Shown: positions 44,906-55,538 of the stretch, in pieces
How the letters are laid out: each line of letters starts with the position of its first letter
Numbering within the stretch: the stretch's first letter is position 1
Assembly (NCBI GenBank): GCA_918797485.1
Contig: CAKKNE010000001.1
Span: 5,952,001-6,016,000, forward strand
Length of the DNA: 64,000 nucleotides
Origin: Pelagomonas calceolata
Lineage: Eukaryota > Sar > Pelagophyceae > Pelagomonadales > Pelagomonadaceae
Reading direction: 5' to 3'
Translations under genes and position numbers: made by a program
Notes under the pieces: model-generated
Seen by the model: the letters and a program-made list of their open reading frames with translations, nothing else
What the model was told of the DNA's origin: nothing
Database searches by the model: none

Positions 44906-46904
44906 TCACATTAGGGGCTTCGGAAACGGCGTTCGATGGGCCGGTAGCGGGTGGGCCTCGTGCGGCGGCAGCGCGTCGGCCGGCTCCGTCGCCACGCCCG
45001 ACGGAAGCACGAAGGACTCGTCGTCGACGTAGCTCACGCTCGCCGCCAGGATGACCGGCTGGGCGCCGTCGAGCGCGTACTCGGCCTTCGTGACATCGCC
45101 TTCCACGACGTCGACGATGGTCTCCGCGACGACGCCGCGCCGCTCGACGACGACGAGCAGGCGCGCCTGCTCGCCGTCCTCGAGCGCCACGACGACGTTG
45201 CCCCGCGTGCCGCGCCGCCCGAAGGCGTAGGTCTCCATCTCGCCGGCGACGGCCCGGTCCGTCCACACAAACTCGCCGCGGCCGCCGTCGCCCGTGAGCA
45301 GCGCGACGCCCACGCGCGGCGCCTTGGCGAAGAGGCCGCGCCGCAGGCCGCGCGCCGAGACGACGTCCACCAGCACGCCGCGCCGGCGCTGCGTGCCCAA
45401 GCACGCGCGCACGAAGGCGCCGGCCTGGCGCAGCGCCGTCCGCGGCGTCTCGTGGCAGAAAGAGAAGATCGGCGAGACGTGCGGCATATCTCTGAACACG
45501 GTCAAGGTCGTCGGCGTACCCGCCGCCGCCGCCGCTCGGGCCAGTCTCACCTGTGTGGAAATCAACCAGTGTGTTGGGTGCACTTCCGTCGAGCGGTGAG
45601 GAACCGACACCGCCACGCCATCGAGCAGGCGTCGCGTCGATGGCGTGGAGATCGACGCGACGATTCAGGACAATCGCGCCGTGAAATTTTGATTTCCGCA
45701 CAGAGTCTCACCTGTTGATCATGCAAAACCTCGCACTGGCCCGTCTGGATTAATGTGGGAGGCAAGGAGTGGAGGTCGAACTTGACTGGCGAGTGCGACG
45801 CATCAGACCCCGACGCCTCGACCGTCTCGCGCGCGAGCAGGTCGATCATGTCTCCGGGTAGGAAGTCCCACCGCTCGTTCGAGAGCCGCGAGCCTCCAGT
45901 ACGCTCTTCGCCGAGGTCGACCCACGGACTGATGGCGAGGCACCCGGCCGGCGGCGCCAGGCGCCAGGCGCCGTCGCGCCCGTCCGGCGTCGCGCCGGCG
46001 TCGCGAATCTTGATCGCGAAGGCCAGCGCGAGCCCGCCGCCGGCGGAATCGCCGCCGACGCACGCTCGCGACGCGCCCAGCTCCAGGACGCGCTCGTAGG
46101 CCGCGCGAACGTCGTCCAGAGCGTCCGCACTGCTCGCGTCCGGCGGGCGCCGGAAGTCGGGCATCACGATCACCTGTGCGCAAATCAACCAGTGATGTCG
46201 GACTAGCCGTCGAGCAGGCGTCGCGTCGATGGCGTGGAGGTCGTGATTCAGCTGTGGGCGCGACATTTGTTTTATGCACTGGCGATCACGCCGCCGGTCG
46301 CGAGCGCGAGTCTGAAGGCTAAATCGCGGTGCGTGCCCCGGCCGCAGAGGCAGTGCGCGCCGCCGTGGACGAGCACGAGCGCCGGCGCGGTCCGCAGCAG
46401 CTCGCGGAACTCGGTCGTCCGGACGACGTCGGGCGTCGTCTGCGCCGACGTCGTGCTCCACTTTCTAGACAGCTCCGCCATCGGCGTCGCCGCGCGCGGC
46501 CAGACGAACTCGACGGCCAGCTCGGAGCCGTCCGGCCGCGTCAATCGCTCCGTGCAGCGCAGGACTCCGGCCGGTAATAAGGGGCCGGGGACGCTCACGG
46601 AGGTCGCCGCCCGCAGCAGGCCCACGTCTCTGGGGGCGTTCTTCGTGGCCGACCGCAGGGCCGTGACATAGGCCTCGAAGCGCGGATTCCACGTCGGCCT
46701 TTTTGCGCCGCACACCCGCGCCCGCCACTTGCCCTTCAGTAATGCGAGGGGCACGCGCAGCGGTAACGTCGTCGAGCGGAACCATCTCACGCACGGGTGC
46801 GAGTGGCTGTAGTCCAGCGGGCCTGGCGGCGGCGTGGCCGCCATGAAGGGTTGCTCGTGCGCCATTTTTGCCAGTACGACGCGCAACAGGAGCGCGGCTC
46901 TCAT
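44906..46904 (-). CDS. Alpha/beta hydrolase with C-terminal C2-like region, interrupted by two introners
   Basis: Exons on the minus strand are 46904-46290, 46173-45712 and 45550-44906 (573 residues), and both introns fall between codons. The fold is the HSL/carboxylesterase (alpha/beta hydrolase 3) type: oxyanion motif VLVHGGAH, the nucleophile elbow GGDSAGG with Ser248, the acid after IQTGQCEVLHD, and catalytic His383 in FRDMPHV. Without splicing, the third strand (GGVIVMPDF) and the IQTGQCEVLHDQQVRLARAAA join would be broken, so both introns are well supported. The last ~200 residues read GVLVDVVSARGLRRGL and LLVVVERRGVV, possibly a C2-type domain that would tether the enzyme to membrane. 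Start ATG 46904 opens with a hydrophobic leader. Substrate is probably an ester or lipid. Confidence 0.85.
45551..45703 (-). mobile_element. Introner copy B (second intron of the hydrolase gene)
   Basis: This is a 153-bp element with CTGTG...CACAG ends. Its flanks are identical 8-bp duplications (AGTCTCAC at 45543-45550 and at 45704-45711 on the plus strand). Read with the gene (minus strand), the first duplication supplies the donor GTGAGACT and the element end supplies the acceptor CACACAG. The intron is therefore complement(45551..45711), 161 nt, and splicing restores the uninterrupted gene. Inside is a hairpin core with 12-bp arms (CCACGCCATCGA / TCGATGGCGTGG). Confidence 0.92.
46174..46281 (-). 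mobile_element. Introner copy C (first intron of the hydrolase gene)
   Basis: This is a 108-bp shortened element with the family left end (CTGTGCGCAAATCAACC) and core (GAGCAGGCGTCGCG), but the right end has diverged to GCACTG. The 8-bp flanks match at seven of eight bases (ACGATCAC and GCGATCAC). Read with the gene, the donor is GTGATC and the acceptor CGCACAG, giving a 116-nt intron, complement(46174..46289), that falls between codons. Confidence 0.85.
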
Positions 46905-47570
46905 GCACTGACTGCTTTGGAGCTCTTTGAGGGCCACGAGAGCTCGGTTTGCCGTGCGCGACGCTAGCTGACAATAATTTTAATGCTGCGACGACTGCGT
47001 ATTCGATCTATGCGTACGCGTACTCCTGGAGCACTGAAAGGCGGCCACAGGGCCCACAGCTCCTGCAGAGCCGAGACCATGGAGGCCTCGGGTTTTTTAT
47101 CGCGATGCCCACAAGGAGGAGATTGTGAGGCGAGAGTTCGGCGCGGTACGCGTCAGTGTGGGACGGGGGCTTTCGAAAGCCGCGTTGCGCGACGACGGCG
47201 GCGGCCGGCTGGCCCACGACTTCTCGGGGGCTTTCGGCCACGAGGCGCGCTTTTTCTGTTGTTCTTGGCGGGGGCTGACGGGTCCTTGGCCGTGTTGTTT
47301 TGCGGCTGTGTGGCTTGGGCCGTTGCGTAACGTGGGTGGGCCGCGCCGATGGGAGCCTGGTTTTTGGGGGATCTGTGGGGTTGCTGCTGCCGTTGTGGGT
47401 AGACGACGCTGGTGCGTGGGCCGGGACGCTGCCCTGTGTGGAGGGCCAATCAGACGTCGACCACCAAGTCCGTTATGGGGGAAATGGGCTAGCCGCTATT
47501 GCAGGGCGTGAGTGCTCTTGGGCTTTGGGCCGCTGTAGAGCCGCAAAAAGCGCCGCGCCAGCCGAAAAAC
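46905..47570. promoter_or_regulatory. Divergent promoter region with CCAAT box near ubiquitin
   Basis: This 666-nt region lies between the hydrolase gene and the first exon of the ubiquitin gene. It has CCAAT at 47446-47450, followed by GACGTC (47453-47458), about 120 nt before the ubiquitin ATG. That layout is typical of constitutive/housekeeping promoters. The long open frame 46983-47330 has no protein-like features. Confidence 0.4.
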
Positions 47571-48597
<1,027 letters not shown>

Positions 48598-49033
48598 CCC
48601 CTCCCCCCGTGTTCCTATCGCGCGCTTCGACTGACTAACGACAAGAAAGAGTAGATAGATCTTAGCGTAGGAGACGTCGCGTCGATGGCGTCGGGGGTTG
48701 ACGCGGACGCTTCTCCGACGGACAACTCCGCCGGGACGATAACTTGAAAACGAAGCGGCCGCCGTCGCCTCCGAGCGAACACCTGTGTACGAGGGCGTGC
48801 GGTCAAGCAGGCCCCGCGGCGGCTTGGTGATCGACTCGTTGGTGGCTAGGCAGCCTAGCTCTAAGCAAAGCAAGCTTAGAGCTAGGTCGCCTAGCCCCCA
48901 CACGCCGTCGCCCCGAGTGTTAGCTCGGAGGCGACGACTGCGAGGGGGGGAGCAAGTCGGACGCCGGAATCCCAAGGCCGCGAGTCCCGCGACAAGTCCC
49001 GCGACGGGGCGCAAATTGGCAAGAAGATTTATA
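48598..49033. other. Intergenic region with dispersed hairpin repeat
   Basis: This 436-nt gap between convergent genes holds the hairpin repeat at 48844-48921. Near 48675 a short stretch resembles the introner core (GTCGCGTCGATGGCG). No supported ORF was found. Confidence 0.5.
48844..48921. repeat. Dispersed hairpin repeat, copy 2 (shared with 8048-8194)
   Basis: Two 23-nt arms (48844-48866, beginning GGCTAGGC, and 48874-48896, ending CGCCTAGCC) pair at 21 of 23 positions around a 7-nt loop. The right flank (48902-48921) is the complement of the 20-nt block at 8048-8067. Read in the minus direction, the block order is the same as in copy 1. Confidence 0.6.
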
Positions 49034-51088
49034 CTAGTACAGCTTCTCCACCATCTCCGAGTTCCACGTCGGCGTCCGCCAGTGGACGTACGCGACGAAG
49101 AGCGAGCACAGCCCCGACACGATCGTGAAGATGAAGGACGTGTAGGGGTACGCCGCGTCGACGGCGTACGACGTCCCCGGGTCGTCGTCGGCGTACGCGT
49201 AGGCCGCCTCCGTATCATCAGAGGCCGGCACGAAGAAGGCCCCCGTCGGCAGCTGCATGAGGCAGTCGAAGGAGAAGTAGACGAGCATGTTCAAGACTAA
49301 AACCGTCGCCAGACACTCGACGCCGACGCCCGCGAACTTCCAGTACCACGAGTCTTTTTCCGTGTCGACCCGTCGATAGACGATGAAGGCCGCCGCGAGC
49401 TTGACGAACAAAATGGGGTAGAGCGCGCCGTAGGCCTGCTCGCCCGCCGTCGCGCACATGCCCGTCCAGTCGTAGTCCGAACCCGCGGCGTCGTCGTCGC
49501 CGAAAGATTTCCCGAAGGGTACATAAACTTTGTTGCCGTCCAGCGCCTCGTCCGCGACCGTGTCGTCCTCGCCGATCTCGTCGGCGACGACGACAAAACC
49601 GTTCAGCCCGATGATGAGGTAGGTCGACGGGTCCGTGGTGTCGAGCCGCGCGTAGCCGAACGCCTCTACTAAAGTCGGGTCCTCGCCGGAAGCCAAAAAA
49701 GCGAAGACCAGCGCGATGGCCGAAAAGCACGTCGCGAAGAAGACCCCACAGTAGCACTCTCCTCTATGATCGTCGTACCACAATCGACCTCCCAGCGCCC
49801 CCAGGTCCGGGCACTTCCAGTGCTGGAAGAGGTAGCCGTACGTCAGCCGGATGCTGCCGATCACGCAGCCGCCCGCCGCGACGCCCGCGATGACGACCAT
49901 GCAGAAGATGGCCAGCTGGTACAGGAGCATCGACGCCTCGTCGCTCGAGTCCCAGCAGCGCTCCCATCCAACTTTATTTCCGGTAAAATTGAAGTGGGGC
50001 TCGTTGTGGCAGCCGTAGCCCGTGCCGTTCTCCATCAGATGCACTTCCTGGTCGCCGAACGGAAAGTCCCACGTCGGCTCGAAGAACGCGCGCGTGTGCT
50101 TGATCTCGAGGTGCGCGTAGAAGGCCGCGAAGGCCGCGCCCGCCCGGGCTCGATTCTCCGAGAGCGTGCCGTGCGTGACCTTGAGCCGCGCGCCCGCGGC
50201 GCGCGGCGCGTGGCTGCCCCCAATATTTATGTGGTAAAGTGTCGTTCCGTTGACAATATGGTCGTGCGGGCGGGGACCTCGTGTTCCGTTGACGTACGCG
50301 ACGCCGCCCACCTCCGACGCGTTGTTCCTCCTGAAAAGACAGTGGTCCAGCCGCGCGAACGTCGCGTGCACGTAGACCGCGCCGCCGCGCGTCGCGCTGT
50401 TCGCCGTGAAGGTCACGTCGTGGGCGTAGAGCGAGGCGGGCCAGCTGACGCGGATGGCGCCGCCATAGTCGTCGTCCTCGGCGCCCAAGATTAACTCAAG
50501 GTGCTTGAGCCGCACCTCCGACGACACCGTGGCCTCGTCGAGGCCGAGGCGTCTTCGGGAAGAAGGAGGGGTCCCCGTGATGTCTATCAATCGGAACGTG
50601 CCGTCTCCGATTAATTTGCCGGTCCCGTCGTTGGACTTGAGCTCCTGCGAGCTGTCGGTGAGGACGAGGGTGGAGGTGAGCGCGATCGTCGCGTTGAGGT
50701 CCGCGTCGAAGCCGTCGTCCAGCAGGGCGGTTCGGAGCTGCGCCTCGGTGAAGACGATGGGCGCGGCGACGGGCGCGAGGGTCGGCGAGGGCGAGGGCGG
50801 GGACGTCGGGAACGGCGAGGGCCCGGGCGTCATCGAGGGGCCCGGCGTCGGGACCGGCGTGGGGTAGCTCGTCGGGCGCGGCGAGGGCATCCTCACGAGC
50901 GCGAGTTGCTGCCACGTCGTCGGCGACGGGCTCGGGCCCGTCGGCTGCGGCGTCGGGGTCTTGTGCCAGTTGGCGTGCCCGAGCCGTCGCCCGTCATCCT
51001 TGCCCCCACGAAGCCGCTGGGTGGTCGTCGGCCGCAGCAGGACTGCTAGGAGGAGCCATGTCCTTCGTTGTGGCGCGGGCTGCCTCAT
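49034..51088 (-). CDS. Secretory multi-pass membrane protein with Pmp-like beta-helix ectodomain
   Basis: The protein is 684 residues. Start is ATG 51088, giving a signal peptide (TWLLLAVLLRP). Earlier in-frame Mets would precede it with a non-signal stretch and were rejected. A Pro/Thr/Ser stalk follows (TPVPTPGPSMTPGPSPFPTS, about 40-115). The next part is a parallel beta-helix of polymorphic-outer-membrane-protein type (GGAIRVSWPASLYAHDVTFT, SATRGGAVYVHATFARL, GGVAYVNG), as used in adhesion. The C-terminal half has about six hydrophobic helices (AIFCMVVIAGVAAGGCVI, VFFATCFSAIALVFAFL, ALYPILFVKLAAAF, ECLATVLVLNMLVYF and others). The likely role is a cell-surface or vacuolar membrane protein with an adhesive ectodomain. 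Confidence 0.75.
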   Translation of the reverse strand: MRQPAPQRRTWLLLAVLLRPTTTQRLRGGKDDGRRLGHANWHKTPTPQPTGPSPSPTTWQQLALVRMPSPRPTSYPTPVPTPGPSMTPGPSPFPTSPPSPSPTLAPVAAPIVFTEAQLRTALLDDGFDADLNATIALTSTLVLTDSSQELKSNDGTGKLIGDGTFRLIDITGTPPSSRRRLGLDEATVSSEVRLKHLELILGAEDDDYGGAIRVSWPASLYAHDVTFTANSATRGGAVYVHATFARLDHCLFRRNNASEVGGVAYVNGTRGPRPHDHIVNGTTLYHINIGGSHAPRAAGARLKVTHGTLSENRARAGAAFAAFYAHLEIKHTRAFFEPTWDFPFGDQEVHLMENGTGYGCHNEPHFNFTGNKVGWERCWDSSDEASMLLYQLAIFCMVVIAGVAAGGCVIGSIRLTYGYLFQHWKCPDLGALGGRLWYDDHRGECYCGVFFATCFSAIALVFAFLASGEDPTLVEAFGYARLDTTDPSTYLIIGLNGFVVVADEIGEDDTVADEALDGNKVYVPFGKSFGDDDAAGSDYDWTGMCATAGEQAYGALYPILFVKLAAAFIVYRRVDTEKDSWYWKFAGVGVECLATVLVLNMLVYFSFDCLMQLPTGAFFVPASDDTEAAYAYADDDPGTSYAVDAAYPYTSFIFTIVSGLCSLFVAYVHWRTPTWNSEMVEKLY

Positions 51089-51566
51089 GACTCGACTGCG
51101 CGCGACGCCAGGCTGCCCGGCCGTCTCCGACGAATGCGTCGAAACGGCAGCGACCCTGCGGCCCACGAGTATGTCTCTTTGCCCTCCTCTTTGTGCTAAG
51201 TTTTGATAGAACCCGACCATTTCCGTGTCCCCGGTGTCGACTCTATGGGGAGCTCGCGGTGCGAGTAGCCTGTCCGGTACCGGGTGGCGGGTGGGGCAGC
51301 GTCGGGCGGGTCGTTGTGGCGGATGGGTGTTGGCGCGCGCCGCGGCTCTCCATTTGCAGTATACACGAGCGCTCGCGGTTTTGCCCGTGTTACCACGCAT
51401 GGACGTCTCGCTTCTACCGCTTGTAAGTGTCGGTTGGATTTTTCGGCTCGCGGACCCGACCATCGGCTTCGAGTCGCAGAGACTCCACGCGTAAATTTTG
51501 GCTGCGCACTAGCCACATTTATCACTGTTGCAAGCGCGAGGCGCTGCAACGGTCTCAGCGCACACC
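51089..51566. other. Divergent intergenic region Pmp-like / GRP94
   Basis: This 478-nt region holds the promoter of the ER HSP90 gene. I looked for ER-stress-type elements and none can be named with confidence. No supported ORF was found. Confidence 0.4.
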
Positions 51567-53876
51567 ATGCGCACGATTCTAAAGCTCTTCGCGATCGCCG
51601 CGGCCGTGACCGTAAATGTGGCTGCAGCCGAAACTGCGGAGGCGCCAGCCGCCGAGACCTTCGAGTTCCAGGCCGAGGTCAACCGGCTCATGGACATCAT
51701 CATTAATTCCTTGTACAAGAACAAGGAGATCTTCCTGAGGGAGGTCATTTCCAACGGCAGCGACGCGCTCGACAAGATCCGCTTCGTGGCCGTGAGCGAC
51801 AAGACGGCGCTCGACTCGAAGAAGGAGCTCGAGATCCGCATCTCCTTCGACAAGGACGCGCGCACGCTCACCATCAGAGACAGTGGTGTTGGGATGACCA
51901 AGGCCGATTTGGTTGCGAACCTCGGCACCGTCGCCAAGTCGGGCACTACCAATTTTGTGGAAGCCATGTCCGGCGACCAGGGCGGCGATTTGTCGTTGAT
52001 CGGCCAGTTCGGCGTCGGCTTCTACTCCGTTTATCTGGTCGCTGATAAGGTCCGGGTGCGGTCGAAGCATAATGATGATGAGCAGCACTGCTGGGAGTCG
52101 GCCGCCGACTCGTCCTTCTCGGTGTGGAAAGATGACGGCGAGGATCTGGGGAGAGGCACGGAGATCACCTTATATCTCAAGGAGGACGCCGGTGAATTCC
52201 TCGACCAAGACCGCCTCGAGGAACTCGTACTCAGATACAGTGAGTTCATCACCTTCCCGATCTACCTCTACAAGTCGTCTACCGAGACTGTGGAGGTGGA
52301 AGACGACGAAGAAGAGGATCTCGACGACGAGGAGGAGGAGGACGAGGACCTCGACGAGGAGGACGACGAATACGAGGACGAGGACGAAGCCCCCCGCACA
52401 ACTACGGTGACGAACTGGGACTGGAGCCAAGTAAACTCGGAGTCCGCCATCTGGGCGCGCGACGCGTCGGAGGTCGAGGACGACGAGTACAAGTCCTTCT
52501 ACAAGACGTTCTCGAAGGACACGGCGGACCCGACGACGTGGATCCACTTCAAGGCCGAGGGCGAGGTCGAGTTCAAGTCCATCTTGTTCGTGCCGGGCCA
52601 GGTGCCCTTCGACATGTACGACTCCTACCACAACAAGAACGCCCAACTGCGGTTGTACGTCCGGAAGGTACTTATTACCGACGAATTCGAGGACCTGGTG
52701 CCGCGCTACCTGAACTTCCTGCGCGGTGTGGTTGATAGCGACGACTTGCCGCTGAACGTGTCGCGCGAGACGCTGCAGCAGCACAAGGTGCTCAAGGTGA
52801 TGGGCAAGAAGCTCGTGCGCAAGGCTCTGGAGATGCTCCGGAAGCTCGCGCAGAAGTCTGAGTCTGATGACGATGATGAGGACGAGGACGACGAGGAAGA
52901 AGGTGACGAGGACGACGAGGAGGAGGAGGCGTCCAAGGACCCGTACATCGAGTTCTGGGAGAAGTTCGGCAAGAACATCAAGCTCGGGATTATCGAGGAC
53001 TCCGCGAACCGCTCCAAATTAACGAAGCTCCTGAGGTACAAGTCGTCGACGTCGGGAGAAGGATATACCTCATTTGAACAGTACGTCGAGAACATGAAGG
53101 ACTGGCAGAAGGCTATTTACTACATCGCGGGCGAAAACGTCGAGGCTGTGGAAAATTCCCCCTTCCTCGAGAAGTGCAAGGCCAAGGGCGTCGAGGTTTT
53201 ATATATGGTCGACCCCATCGACGAGTACGCCATCCAGCACGTGACCGAATTCGACGGGAAGAAGTTACAAAGCGTCACGAAGGAAGGTTTGAAATTCGGC
53301 GACGAGGACGAGGCCCTCGAGGCGAAGCGGACGAAGCTCTACAAGGAGACTTTTAAACCGCTCACTGATTATCTCAAGGAGCTGTACGGCGACGCCGTGG
53401 TCAAGGTATCCATCTCCAAGCGCGTCGAGACGACCCCCACAATTATTGTTACGAGCCAGTACGGCAACAGCGCGAACATGGAGCGCATCATGCGCGCCCA
53501 GGCCTTCTCCGAAAAACAAAGCATGGGCATGATGATGTCCCAGAAGACCATGGAGCTGAACCCGCGGCACCCGATCATCAACGAATTGTTGACCAAGGTC
53601 AAGGACGAGAAGACCGACGAAGACACGGAGAACCTCGCTTGGTTGCTGCTCGATAACGCGCTGATGCAGAGCGGCTTCCAGCCGGCCGATGTGGATGCGT
53701 TCGCGCAGAGGGCGTTGAAAATTATCCAGTCCGGTTTGGCGCTGGAGTCGTCTGACTTATTACCGGAGATGGAGGTGCCCGACGACCCCGAGGAGGAGGA
53801 GGACGAGGAGGACGAGGTCGACCTGGACGCGTTCGGCGACGACGCCGACGCGGACGAGGCGAAGGACGAGCTCTAG
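51567..53876 (+). CDS. HSP90B1: Endoplasmin (GRP94/HSP90B1), ER HSP90
   Basis: This is the ER-lumen HSP90 chaperone, 769 residues. Start is ATG 51567 with signal peptide ([21 protein letters not shown]). The ATP-binding GHKL domain shows [34 protein letters not shown] and [18 protein letters not shown] long acidic linker of Asp/Glu runs follows, then the middle domain ([30 protein letters not shown]) and the C-terminal dimerisation region ([10 protein letters not shown]). A second acidic insert sits near residue 435-455 ([20 protein letters not shown]). The C-terminus is KDEL, the ER-retrieval signal. One intact exon. Clients are unknown, but secretory glycosyltransferases and surface proteins nearby are plausible. 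Confidence 0.97.
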   Translation: MRTILKLFAIAAAVTVNVAAAETAEAPAAETFEFQAEVNRLMDIIINSLYKNKEIFLREVISNGSDALDKIRFVAVSDKTALDSKKELEIRISFDKDARTLTIRDSGVGMTKADLVANLGTVAKSGTTNFVEAMSGDQGGDLSLIGQFGVGFYSVYLVADKVRVRSKHNDDEQHCWESAADSSFSVWKDDGEDLGRGTEITLYLKEDAGEFLDQDRLEELVLRYSEFITFPIYLYKSSTETVEVEDDEEEDLDDEEEEDEDLDEEDDEYEDEDEAPRTTTVTNWDWSQVNSESAIWARDASEVEDDEYKSFYKTFSKDTADPTTWIHFKAEGEVEFKSILFVPGQVPFDMYDSYHNKNAQLRLYVRKVLITDEFEDLVPRYLNFLRGVVDSDDLPLNVSRETLQQHKVLKVMGKKLVRKALEMLRKLAQKSESDDDDEDEDDEEEGDEDDEEEEASKDPYIEFWEKFGKNIKLGIIEDSANRSKLTKLLRYKSSTSGEGYTSFEQYVENMKDWQKAIYYIAGENVEAVENSPFLEKCKAKGVEVLYMVDPIDEYAIQHVTEFDGKKLQSVTKEGLKFGDEDEALEAKRTKLYKETFKPLTDYLKELYGDAVVKVSISKRVETTPTIIVTSQYGNSANMERIMRAQAFSEKQSMGMMMSQKTMELNPRHPIINELLTKVKDEKTDEDTENLAWLLLDNALMQSGFQPADVDAFAQRALKIIQSGLALESSDLLPEMEVPDDPEEEEDEEDEVDLDAFGDDADADEAKDEL

Positions 53877-53919
53877 TGTCCCCCCGTTTTCATCATAAGT
53901 GTATTTCTACTAATCTTTC

Positions 53920-55362
53920 TTAGTGGCACCAGCGCTTATAGTCGAAGGCACTGTCCGGCCAGTCGTCGATCCCGCCGCGACTGACGAGGAGCTCTCTGAT
54001 GGCTTGGTACGTTTCGTGATCAGGATCAAGCACGCGTCTATCGGCTTCATCATATTCACCATCATCAACGACCCACCACGACAGTCGCTTGAGTCTCGGG
54101 CAGGCCCGTACCACTCGGAGGACGTCGGCAGCGCGAACAACAAGCTCAAAACCTACCTCTTCGGAGATGAAGCGGAGGTCCAGCGCCTCGAGTGTTTGTG
54201 AAGCTTCACTATTAATTATCCCGTCGAGAATATGCCTGTCACCGTGGTCGTAGAGCCTATCGAGGTGTAGCCGCTCCAGTCGCATGTCACACGCCGCGGC
54301 GACGCAGGCCGCCGTCGTACTGCAGTCCCATATGTGAAGGCTCCTGAGCTGAGGCGCCGCCCGCTTGAGTTGCTCATAGAACTGAGGACCGTCCATCGTT
54401 GAGCCTTGTGGTATATGTAACTCCGTGAGTCGAGGAAAGCCTCGCGCCGCGGCGAGTAGCGCCTCCGGGAAAATTTTCGTCTCATACCAGTCGCGGGCCT
54501 CGCCGGCCTCGCCCAGGGTCTCGATGCGATCGCCGAGGGGTGTCCCCACGACTGCGTCGATCACTTCGCGGGTGATATAACAGCCACCGACGTCCAGCTG
54601 ACTCGCGCGGGTCGCAAGCGCCGTCGCTCGTATGTTATCGATAAATCTCGGCCGGTACAAGTATTTCCCGGTGCCGCACTTAATGGTTTTCAACCGCGGG
54701 ATGTGTCGAGCCCACGTCTCCGCCGGGCTATGGCTGATATTGGCGATCTCTACAACCTCGAGGTCAGGACAGGCTTCAATGATGGCCAAGATTGTGCTCT
54801 CTCTCATCTCTGGGAGGAGATAGGATCGGCCTTGCAGACTAGTCAATTTTGGCGACGCGCGGCACATCCGCAAGAACATCTCTTCCGACACCTCGGAGTG
54901 ATTCAAATCGAGCGTCGTCAGGCCGCCGTTCGTGGAGGCCACGAAGTACTCGAGTGCGGCTAACTTCTCTTTCGTACGGATCTCCGAGTCCCCCGCCCGT
55001 CGTACGCGTCCGTGCAAAATTCTACAACCGGCGCCGAATACGCGAGCCATGGCCGCGATATGGCGAGCCGGGTCCAGCGTTTCGTGGTAAGTGGAGGGCG
55101 GAGGTCCAAATTCACAAACCGTGGGAACGCCGCGGCAACAAGAGCTTCCGCTCGCAATGGCGCGCTGCGTCAAGCCCAGCATGGCCTTGGACGCGACGCG
55201 CAGGCTGAGATATTCAGCCCTGGAGTGGAAGTAGCACGCTACTCTTGTCGTAAACACGTCCTCCGGAAGCAGTGAAAGGCTGCCCAACTTTTGGGCTATG
55301 CTGAGCTCGACAGTACGCCGCCGCTGCTTCGGCCACAATAGATTTCGGAGCGAGGCAAGCAT
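53920..55362 (-). CDS. LRR/F-box-type protein
   Basis: The 480-residue protein starts at ATG 55362 (MLASLRNLLWPKQ). The frame is open upstream but not protein-like there. It lacks an unmistakable F-box. Repeated units such as LTTLDLNHSEVSEEMFLRMC, PKLTSLQGRSYL, PDLEVVEIANIS, PRLKTIKCG, PRLTELHIPQGS, PQLRSLHIWDCS, ERLHLDRLYDHG, QTLEALDLRFIS and RLKRLSWWVVDD are RNI/FBXL-type leucine-rich repeats. The role would be partner recognition, for instance in a ubiquitin ligase. The stop lies about 43 nt from the convergent GRP94 stop. Confidence 0.78.
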   Translation of the reverse strand: MLASLRNLLWPKQRRRTVELSIAQKLGSLSLLPEDVFTTRVACYFHSRAEYLSLRVASKAMLGLTQRAIASGSSCCRGVPTVCEFGPPPSTYHETLDPARHIAAMARVFGAGCRILHGRVRRAGDSEIRTKEKLAALEYFVASTNGGLTTLDLNHSEVSEEMFLRMCRASPKLTSLQGRSYLLPEMRESTILAIIEACPDLEVVEIANISHSPAETWARHIPRLKTIKCGTGKYLYRPRFIDNIRATALATRASQLDVGGCYITREVIDAVVGTPLGDRIETLGEAGEARDWYETKIFPEALLAAARGFPRLTELHIPQGSTMDGPQFYEQLKRAAPQLRSLHIWDCSTTAACVAAACDMRLERLHLDRLYDHGDRHILDGIINSEASQTLEALDLRFISEEVGFELVVRAADVLRVVRACPRLKRLSWWVVDDGEYDEADRRVLDPDHETYQAIRELLVSRGGIDDWPDSAFDYKRWCH

Positions 55363-55538
55363 GGCTGCCGATGGAGTCGAGCTAGTGACGTCTAGCGTCC
55401 CAAAAGCTGCCCAAAATCCAGCCAGAGCAAAGCTTTGAATATCGTGCGGGGCTCCGACGAACGAGAACGCAGCGCAAAGGCGCGGCGATCGGCGCGACCC
55501 AAAAACACCATGAATGAGGCTGCCCTTAACGCGCGACC

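Noticed and set aside
46983-47330. Plus-strand frame in the ubiquitin promoter region
   Set aside because: No motif, and it lies in probable leader/promoter sequence with a CCAAT box downstream.
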